Source of the DNA: DASRWT01 sp963748485
Lineage (GTDB): Bacteria; Methylomirabilota; Methylomirabilia; Rokubacteriales; CSP1-6
Direction: 5' to 3'
NCBI GenBank assembly: GCA_963748485.1
Contig: CAVVJF010000022.1
Span: 186,001 to 250,000 of the forward strand
DNA: 64,000 bases
Below are positions 19,101-27,978 of this stretch, piece by piece (the stretch's first letter is position 1; every line of letters starts with the position of its first letter). Both the position numbers and the translations under genes were made by a program. The notes under the pieces were generated by a model. It was not told where the DNA came from. It saw only the letters and a program-made list of their open reading frames with translations, and did no database searches.

Positions 19101-21143
19101 CATGACGAGCCGCGCGCCCGCGATCAGGGGCGCCCAGAACTCCCACACCGAGGCATCGAAGCCGATGGGGGTGCGCTGGAGCACCACGTCGTCCTCGGTG
19201 AGGGGCAGCGCCTCCGCCATCCAGCGCATGTGGTTCGCGATGGCGCGATGCGGGACCATCACGCCCTTGGGCCGGCCCGTGGAGCCCGACGTGTACAGGA
19301 TGTACGCGAGATCCCCGGGGGTGGCCTCGGGCTCGAGCGGCTCCGCGGCCGCCTGGGCGATCTCGTCGGCATCCGTGTCGAGGCAGACGACGCGCGCGCC
19401 GAGCCCGGCCAGGCGCGGAGCTACCGTCGCGTCGGCGATCACCGCCGCGGGCTGGGCGTCGGCAATCAGGTGGCGCAGCCGCTCCAGGGGAAGCTCGGGA
19501 TCGAGGGGAAGGTACGCCCCGCCCGCCTTGAGCACCGCGTAGAGGGCGAGCGGGAGGTCGCGCGAGCGCGGCATGCAGACGCCGATGGCGACGTCGGGCC
19601 CAGCGCCCAGCCGCCGGAGATGGCGTGCCAGCGCCGTCGCTCCCTGCTCCAGCTCGCCGTACGTCAGCCGGCCCTCGGCGGCGACCACCGCGATCGCGTC
19701 GGGCTGTCGCGCCGCCCGGGCCGCGATCAGGTGGTGCAGGCATTCCTCGGCTGCGCCCGTCGCGGGCTCGCCGCTCCAGTCCACGAGGCACGCCGCCTCC
19801 GTCTCGGAGAGCAGCGGCAGACGCGAGAGCGGGCGATCGGGATCCGCGGTCGCCTCCTCGAGCAGCCGCGCGAAGTGCTCGAGCAGGCGATCGATCGTCG
19901 CGGGCTCGAAGAGATCGGTGCTGTACTCGGCGAGGAGGTCGACGCCCGCCGCCCGCTCCGTCATGGAGAGCGAGAGGTCGAACTTGGCCGTCCCACGGGA
20001 CACGCGAAGCGGCGCCGCGGCGAGCCCGGCCAGCCGGGGCATCGCGGGCTGCCGGCCATCCTGGAGCACGAGCATCACCTGGACCAGTGGGGAGCGGTCG
20101 AGGCGACGCTCGGGCGCGAGCGCGGCGACGAGCCGCTCGAAGGGCAGCTCCTGATGGGCCAGGGCCTCGCTCGTCACCTGCCGCGCCTGACGGAGCAGCG
20201 CCCGGAACGTCGGGTCGCCCCGAAGATCCATGCGCAGGGGCAGGGTATTGACGAAGTACCCGATGAGCGGCTCGACCTCGCGCCGCGTCCGGCACGCGCT
20301 CGCGGTGCCCACGACGATGTCGGCTTCCGCCGTGTAGCGGTGCAGAAGGGCCTGGAACGCGGCGAGGAGCGCGGCGAAGAGCGTCGACCGCTCCGTCCGC
20401 GCAAGCGCCTTCAGCGCGCCCGCAATCCGCGCGGGGATGGCTCGCCGGCACTGCCCGCCGCCGTCGCCGAGCACGGCCGGCCGCGGGTGGTCGGCCGGCA
20501 GCGTCAGCGCGGGCGGCGCTCCCGCGAGCCGCTCCCGCCAGAAGGCGAGCGCCGCGGCCAGCTGCGGCCCTTCGAGCCGTGCCCGCTGCGAGACGGCGTG
20601 GTCGGCGTACTGCGTGGGGAGCGGGGGCAGCGGCGCGACCCCGCCGCGCCGCGCCGCCTCGTAGTGCGCCTCGATCTCGCGGGTCAGCACGCCCATCGAC
20701 CAGCCGTCCGAGGCGATGTGATGCAGCACGAGCAGCACGGCGCTCTCGCGCTCGCCGAGGCGCACGACGACGCCCCGCAGCATCAGGTCCCGCGCGAGGT
20801 CGAAGGGCCGGCGCGCTTCCTCGACGAGGCGGCGGGTGAGGGCGGCCTCGCGCGCGTCGGCGGGCAGCCCCGCGAGGTCGACGCGGACGAGCTCGACGGG
20901 ACGCGGCGCGCCCACCACCTGCACCGGCTCCTCCCCCGCTTCGTGGAAGGTGGTGCGGAGCGCCTCGTGGCGCGCGACGATCGCGTCGAGGGCGCGCGCG
21001 AGCGCGTCCACGTCGAGCGCGCCGACGAGGCGGAACGCCTTGGTCACGTGGTAGGACGACGAGCCCGGCCGTATCCGGTCGAGCAGCCAGAGCTGCTGCT
21101 GCGCGAACGACAGCGCGCAGGGCGGACGGGTGGGGTCGCTCAT
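16137..21143 (-). CDS. NRPS elongation protein: C-A-T-A*-T, with Gln-like code and an inserted acyl-CoA-synthetase-like domain
   Basis: 1668 residues; ATG 21143 overlaps the previous NRPS stop (ATGA). C domain with HHIASDG near 139; A domain with YTSGSTGRPKG near 614 and NLYGPTEATID near 755; carrier IGGHSLLA near 1004. Then a second adenylating domain A* (about 1065-1570) with HTSGTTARPKVVPLSH near 1229, EGYGQSESCM near 1370, RGGEKVSP and LGPTGKPER, which resembles oxalate-CoA-ligase/acyl-CoA synthetases rather than NRPS A domains. A final carrier FIELGGDSLRA lies near 1612. The A-domain code reads DAWQCGLID(K), differing from the known glutamine code DAWQFGLIDK by one residue. All core motifs look intact. 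Confidence 0.92.
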   Translation of the reverse strand: MSDPTRPPCALSFAQQQLWLLDRIRPGSSSYHVTKAFRLVGALDVDALARALDAIVARHEALRTTFHEAGEEPVQVVGAPRPVELVRVDLAGLPADAREAALTRRLVEEARRPFDLARDLMLRGVVVRLGERESAVLLVLHHIASDGWSMGVLTREIEAHYEAARRGGVAPLPPLPTQYADHAVSQRARLEGPQLAAALAFWRERLAGAPPALTLPADHPRPAVLGDGGGQCRRAIPARIAGALKALARTERSTLFAALLAAFQALLHRYTAEADIVVGTASACRTRREVEPLIGYFVNTLPLRMDLRGDPTFRALLRQARQVTSEALAHQELPFERLVAALAPERRLDRSPLVQVMLVLQDGRQPAMPRLAGLAAAPLRVSRGTAKFDLSLSMTERAAGVDLLAEYSTDLFEPATIDRLLEHFARLLEEATADPDRPLSRLPLLSETEAACLVDWSGEPATGAAEECLHHLIAARAARQPDAIAVVAAEGRLTYGELEQGATALARHLRRLGAGPDVAIGVCMPRSRDLPLALYAVLKAGGAYLPLDPELPLERLRHLIADAQPAAVIADATVAPRLAGLGARVVCLDTDADEIAQAAAEPLEPEATPGDLAYILYTSGSTGRPKGVMVPHRAIANHMRWMAEALPLTEDDVVLQRTPIGFDASVWEFWAPLIAGARLVMGPAGAHRDPAVLARALVEHDATVVQLVPSLLRLLLDEPALTEARRLRRVCCGGESLTADLTERCLARLPVEVINLYGPTEATIDATWWRCRRGEPSIPIGRPIANMRAWVLDAGLQPVPIGVPGELHLGGIGLARGYLNRPDLTAERFIPDPRRPDSGERLYRTGDRARWRADGALEYLGRMDHQVKLRGMRIELGEVEAALAEHPAVREAVAAIREGAGGEPRLYAWIVPQAHAAVDRATLRHFLVEQLPGPMIPHAIVALDALPLTPHGKVDRGALPAPDEIDLLRAPEREPPATPLECALAALWTELLGVSDIGRRDDFFAIGGHSLLAARLVARLRERLSIEVELRQVFETPALADFAEALLEHQAAREDGAADTAPLAPPAPVPTTLRQLIEAQVCRAPEAPAIGAPGAPPLCYRDLLAQVDDTLAVLATRGLGRGDRIALVLPQGPDLAVAFVTVALGATAVPLNPAYRAAELEVYLESAGARAVIVPAGAGAAARAAAAKLDLPVLDLTSRPGVAGRFTLGPSLPAAPPPVVPPRPDDVAFVIHTSGTTARPKVVPLSHANLSAAVLGFIETFRLVPEDRALGVMPLFHVQGLMVVLASLAAGASVSCTPAFDPTAVFAWMDDAQPTWYSSVPTIHQAVVAEAPAHPEVVARHRLRFIRSSAAPLAPAVMAELERIFAVPVIEGYGQSESCMHVTANPLPPGLRKPGSVGGPVTADVVVVDDEGRPQPAGETGEIQVRGDTVMVGYENDPVANAAAFRGRWYRTGDLGRFDAEGYLFVTGRIKELINRGGEKVSPREVDDVLAEHPAIARAVTFPVPHPTLGEDVAAAVVLRPGATVSHAEIRRFVGARLALFKAPRRLAIVDSIPLGPTGKPERQSLAAALGMTALVEPPETLPPALTAIEAQVAKIWSDVLGREVGPEDDFIELGGDSLRATVATARVAGVLGVELPLDEFFDAPTVVAVAARIARRLAEPAAVEGSR

Positions 21144-24100
21144 CCGGCGACCCCGGACCCGAGCGTCCGGGCGAGGGCGGCCCGGTCGGGCTTGCCGGAG
21201 ATCCCGCGCGGGATCGCGGCGAGGAGGACGATGCGGCGGGGCACCTTGAAGGCGGCCACGCGCTCGGCGGCGAACTGCTGGAGGGCGCCCGCCGAGAGGG
21301 TCGCGCCCTCCGCGAGCACCACCGCCGCCGCCACGTCCTCGCCCAGGGTCTGGTGGGGCACGCCGAATGTCACCACGTCGCGCACGTCCGGGTGCGCGAG
21401 GAAGATCTCGTCGATCTCGCGGGGCGCGATCTTCTCCCCGCCTCGGTTGATCACGTCCTTGATCCGACCCGTGACGAAGAGGAATCCGTCCTCGTCGAGG
21501 TGACCGAGGTCTCCGGTGCGGAACCAGCCCTCGGCCAGCCAGGTCGCGGTGGGGTCTGGGTCCTCCTCGTAGCCCGACATGAGGCTCGGACCCCGGACCA
21601 CGATCTCCCCGCGGCTGCCGGCAGGAAGGGGGTCGCCCGCGGGGCCCACGATGGCGATCTCGGGCCCGGCGACGACGCCCACCGCGCCGGCCGGGCGCGC
21701 GCGCGGCGGCAGCGGCGACACCGCGACGAGTGTGGCCGTCTCGGTCTGCCCGTAGCTCTCGATGGCGGGGGCGCCGAACAGCCGCTCGAGCGCGTCGGCC
21801 ACGCGCGCGGGCAGCGGCGCCGAGGCGGAGCGTACGAAGCGCAGGCGATGACCGCCGCCGGCCCGCGCGGCGGCGGGATCGAGCGAGGCTTGCCCCAGGA
21901 TGCTCTGATGGACGGTCGGGGTGCCGTTCAGCCAGGTGGCCCGGGTCTCGGCAAGCCACGAGAACACGCGGGCGGCCTCGAAGCGCGGGGGACAGACGGC
22001 AGCCGATCCGGCTTCGAGCGATGCGAGCATCATCATGAACCCATTCACGTGGTACATCGGCATCAGATCGAGGCAGCGGTCGCCCGCGGCGAGCGCGAGC
22101 GCCCGGCGGTGGCCGCGCGCCGACTCGAGCAGCGCGCGATGGGTCAGGGGCACGCGCTTCGGCCGTGCGGTCGTGCCCGAGGTCAGCAGCACGAGCGCGA
22201 TGTCGTCGGGGCCCGCCGGCTCCACCCGCGCGGGGTCGCTCGCCGCGGGACCGTCGAGCGAGAGGCTGCCGGCCGCCTCCGTCGGTGCGGCGTACAGCTC
22301 GAGCGCGACGAGCCCCCGGCGCCGCGCCGCCGCGAGCGCGGGCGCTCCCGCCGGCGCGATCACCGCGTCGAGGCCCGCCTCTCCGAGGTTCGCGTCCAGC
22401 TCGGGCGCGGGAACGGAGGGGTTGAGGGGCACGCACACCGCAGCCGACGTCACCGCCAGGAGGGTCACCGTCATTTCCGGGCCCGGCGGCGACACCAGCG
22501 CGATGCGGGCGCGGCGGCCGAGGCCGGCCCGAGCCAGCTGCGCGGCCGCGCCGTCCACCTGGGCGAGGAGCGCTCGATACGTGAGCGGGTCCCGGCCGGG
22601 CGCGAGGATCGCGGGCGCCTCGGGGGTGTGCCGCGCGCGCGCCTCCAGCATGTCCCGCACCGTCGCTTCACGGAGGACGTCAACGGAGGCCGGGGGAGGA
22701 TCGGCCGCCGCGGCCTCCTCGGGCCCTTCGAGCAGTCCCACCTCCGCCCCCGCGGCGGGCAGGGCGAGCGCCAGGTCGGCGACGGTGGGGGTCTCGAAGA
22801 CCTGCCGCAGCGCCACGTCGAGCCCGAGCCGGTCGCGCAGGCGCGCCACCAGTCGCGCCGCGAGCAGCGAGTGGCCGCCCAGGTCGAAGAAGTCGTCCAG
22901 CACGCCGATGGACGGCAGGCCGAGCACCTCTCCCCAGATCCTCGCCAGCGCGGCCTCCAGCGGCGTGCGCGGGGCGACGTGCGCGGGGGCGCCGATGGCG
23001 TCGGCGGGGCCGGGCGGCGGCAGCGCGTCGCGATTCACCTTGCGGTTCGGCGTGAGGGGAAGCGCCGCGATGGGGACGAAGGCGGCGGGCACGAGATGAG
23101 CGGGCAGGCGCTCGCGCGCGTACTGGCGGAGAGCGGTGCGGTCCACCGCCGCCCTGCCCCGCGCCACGACATAGGCGGCGAGCCGCTGGTCTCCCGGCGT
23201 CGGCTCCCACGGGATCACCGCCACCTCACGCACGGCGGGATGCTCACGCAGCGCGTGCTCGGTCTCGGCGGGCTCGGTGCGTATCCCGCGCACCTTGATC
23301 TGTCGGTCGATGCGTCCCAGGAACTCGAGCACGCCATCGGGGCGGGCGCGCACGAGGTCGCCGGTCTTGTAGAGGAGGGGGCCGGGCGCCGCGGCGAAAG
23401 GATCCGGGATGAATCGCCGCTCGGTGAGCGCCGCGTCGCCCAGATACCCGCGCGCCACTCCCACGCCGCCGAGGTGGAGCTCGCCGGGCACCCCTGGGGG
23501 CACGGGCCCGAGCGCGTGATCGAGGACGAGCGCCGCCATTCCGGGGATGGGACGCCCGATGGGCACCGCGCCCTCGCGGGTGTTTCCGCCGTCCTCCTCC
23601 ACTCGGTAGTAGGTGGAGGTCATCGTGCATTCGGTGGGACCGTACTGGTTGACGAACGTGGCGCCGGGCGCGAGGTGGCGCCGCGCCCGGCGGACATCGT
23701 CGTAGAGCAGCGGCTCGCCCGTGGTGAGGACGAGCCGGAGAGTGGGCGCCGACAGTGCGCGATCCTCGGCCACGCCGGTGAGGGGGCGCAGCACGGATGG
23801 GACCAGCGCCAGGAGGGCGGTGGCCGAGTGCGCGCGCAGGCGCGCGAGGACGGCGGCGGGGTCGGGCGCCTCGCCGTCTTCGAGCAGCACGACGCGCGCG
23901 CCCACCATGAGGGGAGCGAAGAATTCCCGCACGGAGGCGTCGAAGGACGCGCGAGCGAGCTGGAGCACGACATCGTCCGGCCCGAGGCCAAAGGTGCGGA
24001 CCAGGAACTCGAGGTAGCTCACCACCGCTCCGTGCGCGATGGACACGCCCTTGGGCGCGCCGGTGGACCCTGAGGTGAACGCGATGTAGGCGAGATCGTC

Positions 24101-27100
24101 CGGCCCCGGCCCATCCTCGAGCGGCGTCGCGTCGCCTTCCTCGATCAGCGCGTCGTCGCGGTCGAGGCAGATCGTCGTGAGCCCGCCGCCCGCGCAGCGC
24201 GACTCCAGCGCGGTGTGGGTCAGCACGCAGCCGACTCCGACATCGTGGAGGATGAGCGCAAGCCGTGCCGGTGGATCGTCGGGATCGAGCGCGACGTAGG
24301 GCGCCCCTGCCTCGACCGCCGCGAGCAGCGCGACGAGGAGATCGGGCGACCGTCCCAGGTACACCGCCACCGGCTGATCCTGACCGGCGCCGAGGGCGCG
24401 GAGGTGCCGGGCGAGCCGCCGGGCGCGCGCGACCAGCGCCGCATAGGTGAGCGACCGCTCGCCGTGGACCACGGCGATCGCGTCGGGCGTGCGCGCGGCC
24501 TGGGCCTCGACGAGCGCGGCGACGCTGGGCGTGGCCGGCGCCGGCGCGGCGGGGCCGTGGCTCCCGGCGATGAGGGCGTCGCGCTCGGGCTCGGAGACGA
24601 GCGGGATCTCGTCGAGGCGGCGATCGGGATCGGCGGCGACGTGCTCGAGCACCCGGGCGAGCTGCGCGACGAACGCGTGAACGGTGTCGGCCTCGAACAG
24701 ATCGACGTCGTAGGTCAGCGCGCCCTCCAGGCCCCCGGGCGTCTCGTGCAGGGCGAGGCTCAGGTCGAACTTCACCCCGCGCGACGGAACCTCGAGGGGG
24801 GTGAGAGCCAGGCGGTCGAGCCGGAGCGGCGTGGCGGGCTGATTGTGCAGGTTGAGGAACACCGAGACCAGCGGCGTGGCCGAGCCGCCGCGGTCCGGCC
24901 GCACGGCCTCCACGAGCTTCTCGAAGGGCAGCTCCTGATGCGCGTATGCGTCGAAGGCGGTCGCCCGCGCCCGTCCGACGAGCTCGCGGAAGGTCGGCCG
25001 CTCTCCACAGTCCACGCGGAGGACGAGGGTATCGAGGAAGAGGCCGATGAGCCCCTCCGCCTCGCGACGGGGCCGGTTGGCCACGGGCGCGCCGATGAGG
25101 AAATCGGTTTGCCCGGAGCGACGGTGCAGCAGCAGGGCCAAGCCGGCGAGGAGCGTCATGAACAGCGTCGCGCCCTCGCGGCGGCCCAGCGCGCGCAGCG
25201 CGGCGGTCACGCCCGCGGACACGGTGAACGGCAGGTGCGCGCTGCGCCCGCGCGGCCGCGCCGGTCGCGGGTGATCGGTGGCGATCGCGAGCGTCGACGG
25301 CGCCCCGGCGAGGCGCTCGCGCCAGTACGCGAGCAGCGGCTGGAGCGCGCCCGAGTTGAGCCGCTCGCGTTGCCACGCCGCGTAGTCCGCGTACTGTATC
25401 GGCAGCGCCGGCAGGCCGGGGTCACGTCCCCTGAGGATGGCGCGATAGGCCGCGGAGAGCTCGCGGCTCAGCACGTCCATGGACCAGCCGTCGCTCACGA
25501 TGTGATGGATGGCGATGACGAGCACGTGGCAGGCGCCGTCGAGCCGCAGCAGGCGCGCGCGCCACAGGGGGCCTCGCTCGAGGTCGAAGGGGCGGAGCGA
25601 CTCGTCGGCGACAAGACGGTCGGCCTCGGCCGCGCCGGCCGAGGCCGGCGTCTCGGTGAGGTCCGTCATGTCGAGCGTGAAGGCGGCCTGCGGCAGCACG
25701 CGTTGCCACGGCCGTCCGTCCTGGCCGACCACCGCGGTACGAAGGATCTCGTGGCGTTCGGCGAGGTACTGGAGCGCCCGCTCGAGCGCGCCCGCGTCGA
25801 GCGGGCCGTCGATGCGCCATGCCCTGGCCATGTTGTAGACGGAGCGGCCGGGATCGAGCTGATCGACGAACCAGAGCCGCTCCTGCGCGAACGAGGTGGG
25901 CCGGAGGAGAGCGGGCTCGGGGTGACTCGCGAGCGCGAGCGCCGCGGCCGCGTCGACGGTGACGCGCCCGGCGGCCCGGGCGAGCGCCGCGATGGTGGGC
26001 GAGGCCGCGAAGGCGCCCATGTCGATCTCGACGCCCCAGTCGCTGCGCACCCGGGCGAGCACGGCGGCGGCGAGCAGCGAGTTGCCGCCGAGATCGAAGA
26101 AATCGTCCTCGACCCCGATGGCGTCCGTGCCGAGCACGGCGCTCCAGATGCGCATCAGCGCGTCCTCGTGCGGCGACCGGGGCGCGGCGCGAGGGCCTTC
26201 CGATGCCGGCGCGGCAGTTGTGGGAGCGGGCAGGGCGCGCCGGTCCACCTTGCGGTTGCCGTCGAGGGGCAGGCGGTCGAGCAGAACGAACGCCGAGGGC
26301 AGCATGAAATCCGGGAGCCGCTCGGCGAGGGCGCGCCGCAGCCCGCCCGGGGTCAAACCGTCGCCGCCCGCGGCCACGAGATAGGCGACGAGGCGGGCTT
26401 CCCCGGGCACGTCTTCCCGAACGAGGGTCGCGGCCTCGGCCACCCCGGGCAGGGCCAGCAGCGCCGCCTCGACCTCGGCCGCCTCCACGTGATGTCCGCG
26501 TATCTTGGCCATCCCGTCTCGCCGCCCGAGCAACTCGAGTATGCCGTCGCGGCGGAGGCGGCCGAGATCGCCGGTGCGGTAGAGGCGTGTGCCGGGGCGG
26601 TCCGGCTCCACGACGAAGCGCGCCGCGGTGAGCTCGGGCTGATTCCAGTAGCCCGCGGCCAGGTAGGCGCTACGCACGGCGATCTCGCCGGGCTCCCCGA
26701 TCCCTGCCGGGCGTCCCGCCGCGTCGAGCACCACGACATCCATGTCCTCGACGGCCTCGCCGATGGGGACCACGCCGTCGGGCACCGGAGACGCCGTGGT
26801 GAAGAAGAACTGGCGCACCAACCCGCACTCGGTGGCGCCGAGCCCGTTGACGAGGATGCAATCCGGCCCGAAGTGCTCGCGGAAGAGCGCGAGGTCGCGC
26901 GGCGTGGCGCGGTCGCCTTCGAGGCGGATCAGGCGCAGGGCGGGGAGCGAGCGCCCGTGAGGCGCGATCGCGCGGAACAGCGCCGGGACGGAGTGATACA
27001 CCGTCACCGATTCCTCGGCGAGCCAGGTCGCGAGCCGCTCCGCGCCCTCGCGCGGCACGTCGAAGAGCAGCGAGCTCGCGCCGTTGAGGAGCGCGCCGAA

Positions 27101-27799
27101 CAGGCTGGAGACGGCGCCGCTGAAGGACGGCCCCTGGAGCAAGGTCAGCCGGTCATCGGAGGTGAGGTGGAGCGTGTTGGTATAGCGCATGACGTTGTGC
27201 AGGACATTGCGGTGCGTGTCGAGCACACCCTTGGGCCGGCCCGTCGAGCCCGAAGTGTAGAAGATGTAGGCGCCCGCGTCCGGCCCGATCGCGACCGCGG
27301 GCGCCTCGGCGGGGGGGCCATCGGCGCCATCGCGGAGCGCGTCCACTTCGACGGCGGGGGCGGACGGGGCGACGGCGCGCGCCAGCCCCGCGAAGCGCAT
27401 GCTGGTGACGACCAGCCGCGCTCCCGCGTGGGCGACGGCCTCGCCGAGGCGCGCGGGGGGATGCGCGGGATCGAGCGGCACGTAGATCTTGCCGGCCTTG
27501 AGCGCGCCCAGCACGGCCACCACCTGGTCGAGGCTCTGGGGGAGGAGCAGGGCCACGGGCTCGTTGCCGCCGCCGATCCGATCGCAGATGGCGTGGGCGA
27601 CGCGATTGGCGGCCCGGTCGAGGGCGCCGTACGAAAGGGCGATCGCGCCCATTTTGACGGCGAGGCGGTGGGGATCGCGGGTGACCTGGCGCGTGAAGCG
27701 GGCGGTGAGCGAGTCTTCGAGCGCGGCGCGCGGAAAGGGCTCGGACGGGTTGGTGGGCCGTCCGTCGGGACCAGAGCAAGAGGAGAGCATTGGAGTCAT
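21140..27799 (-). CDS. NRPS initiation protein: A-T-C-A-T-A*, with atypical loading domain
   Basis: 2219 residues. No C domain precedes the first A domain, so it is a loading module: YTSGSTGRPKG near 180, VNGLGATECG near 317, carrier DLGGNSLLA near 570. The core that normally holds Asp235 (FDAxxW) reads GPSFSGAVSSLFG, so the amino-group anchor is missing. C domain HHIVSDG near 764; second A domain TSGSTGAPKG near 1240 with specificity residues DARALTQMT(K), which I cannot assign; carrier DLGGHSLLA near 1638. It ends in an acyl-CoA-synthetase-like A* domain (about 1715-2200) with TSGTTARPKRVP, ESYGQTETAT and RGISGKPDR, without a following carrier. The ATG at 27799 has no clear ribosome site; ATG 27790 is the alternative. 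Confidence 0.92.
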   Translation of the reverse strand: MTPMLSSCSGPDGRPTNPSEPFPRAALEDSLTARFTRQVTRDPHRLAVKMGAIALSYGALDRAANRVAHAICDRIGGGNEPVALLLPQSLDQVVAVLGALKAGKIYVPLDPAHPPARLGEAVAHAGARLVVTSMRFAGLARAVAPSAPAVEVDALRDGADGPPAEAPAVAIGPDAGAYIFYTSGSTGRPKGVLDTHRNVLHNVMRYTNTLHLTSDDRLTLLQGPSFSGAVSSLFGALLNGASSLLFDVPREGAERLATWLAEESVTVYHSVPALFRAIAPHGRSLPALRLIRLEGDRATPRDLALFREHFGPDCILVNGLGATECGLVRQFFFTTASPVPDGVVPIGEAVEDMDVVVLDAAGRPAGIGEPGEIAVRSAYLAAGYWNQPELTAARFVVEPDRPGTRLYRTGDLGRLRRDGILELLGRRDGMAKIRGHHVEAAEVEAALLALPGVAEAATLVREDVPGEARLVAYLVAAGGDGLTPGGLRRALAERLPDFMLPSAFVLLDRLPLDGNRKVDRRALPAPTTAAPASEGPRAAPRSPHEDALMRIWSAVLGTDAIGVEDDFFDLGGNSLLAAAVLARVRSDWGVEIDMGAFAASPTIAALARAAGRVTVDAAAALALASHPEPALLRPTSFAQERLWFVDQLDPGRSVYNMARAWRIDGPLDAGALERALQYLAERHEILRTAVVGQDGRPWQRVLPQAAFTLDMTDLTETPASAGAAEADRLVADESLRPFDLERGPLWRARLLRLDGACHVLVIAIHHIVSDGWSMDVLSRELSAAYRAILRGRDPGLPALPIQYADYAAWQRERLNSGALQPLLAYWRERLAGAPSTLAIATDHPRPARPRGRSAHLPFTVSAGVTAALRALGRREGATLFMTLLAGLALLLHRRSGQTDFLIGAPVANRPRREAEGLIGLFLDTLVLRVDCGERPTFRELVGRARATAFDAYAHQELPFEKLVEAVRPDRGGSATPLVSVFLNLHNQPATPLRLDRLALTPLEVPSRGVKFDLSLALHETPGGLEGALTYDVDLFEADTVHAFVAQLARVLEHVAADPDRRLDEIPLVSEPERDALIAGSHGPAAPAPATPSVAALVEAQAARTPDAIAVVHGERSLTYAALVARARRLARHLRALGAGQDQPVAVYLGRSPDLLVALLAAVEAGAPYVALDPDDPPARLALILHDVGVGCVLTHTALESRCAGGGLTTICLDRDDALIEEGDATPLEDGPGPDDLAYIAFTSGSTGAPKGVSIAHGAVVSYLEFLVRTFGLGPDDVVLQLARASFDASVREFFAPLMVGARVVLLEDGEAPDPAAVLARLRAHSATALLALVPSVLRPLTGVAEDRALSAPTLRLVLTTGEPLLYDDVRRARRHLAPGATFVNQYGPTECTMTSTYYRVEEDGGNTREGAVPIGRPIPGMAALVLDHALGPVPPGVPGELHLGGVGVARGYLGDAALTERRFIPDPFAAAPGPLLYKTGDLVRARPDGVLEFLGRIDRQIKVRGIRTEPAETEHALREHPAVREVAVIPWEPTPGDQRLAAYVVARGRAAVDRTALRQYARERLPAHLVPAAFVPIAALPLTPNRKVNRDALPPPGPADAIGAPAHVAPRTPLEAALARIWGEVLGLPSIGVLDDFFDLGGHSLLAARLVARLRDRLGLDVALRQVFETPTVADLALALPAAGAEVGLLEGPEEAAAADPPPASVDVLREATVRDMLEARARHTPEAPAILAPGRDPLTYRALLAQVDGAAAQLARAGLGRRARIALVSPPGPEMTVTLLAVTSAAVCVPLNPSVPAPELDANLGEAGLDAVIAPAGAPALAAARRRGLVALELYAAPTEAAGSLSLDGPAASDPARVEPAGPDDIALVLLTSGTTARPKRVPLTHRALLESARGHRRALALAAGDRCLDLMPMYHVNGFMMMLASLEAGSAAVCPPRFEAARVFSWLAETRATWLNGTPTVHQSILGQASLDPAAARAGGGHRLRFVRSASAPLPARVADALERLFGAPAIESYGQTETATLVAVSPLPPRARPAGAVGVVAGPEIAIVGPAGDPLPAGSRGEIVVRGPSLMSGYEEDPDPTATWLAEGWFRTGDLGHLDEDGFLFVTGRIKDVINRGGEKIAPREIDEIFLAHPDVRDVVTFGVPHQTLGEDVAAAVVLAEGATLSAGALQQFAAERVAAFKVPRRIVLLAAIPRGISGKPDRAALARTLGSGVAG

Positions 27800-27887
27800 G
27801 GGGCAGCCGTGCGTGCAACCATGTAATGGAAGAGGCGTGCCAGGGTCAACCTGTCCCCAACTTGCAGGTTTCCATGACGTTTCAGCA

Positions 27888-27918
27888 TATGTAGGACTTG
27901 CGCAATCGGGACTGTCAA
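27888..27918 (-). promoter_or_regulatory. Candidate promoter of the NRPS operon
   Basis: On the minus strand a perfect TTGACA (27918-27913) is followed after 19 bases by TACATA (27893-27888), a weak -10 box. Transcription would begin near 27880, leaving a leader of about 80 bases. The spacing is long and the -10 poor, so activator dependence or coincidence are both possible. The rest of 27800-27985 shows no gene. Confidence 0.3.
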
Positions 27919-27978
27919 GACCACCGACAGATCAGAGAAGGTGGGGTCCTAGGGACAGTCGTGGAGAGTGCGGCGGAG

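Noticed and set aside
21144..22436. Upstream extension of the second NRPS frame to 22436
   Set aside because: Arg/Ala/Gly-rich shadow of the A* domain in the other frame; the C domain begins right after ATG 21143, which overlaps the previous stop.
15852..27826. Very long plus-strand open frames opposite the NRPS genes (for example 15852-21503 and 24215-27826)
   Set aside because: They are rich in Arg, Gly, His and Asp without any domain, and lie exactly antisense to intact megasynthase domains; GC-rich third positions on one strand suppress stops on the other.
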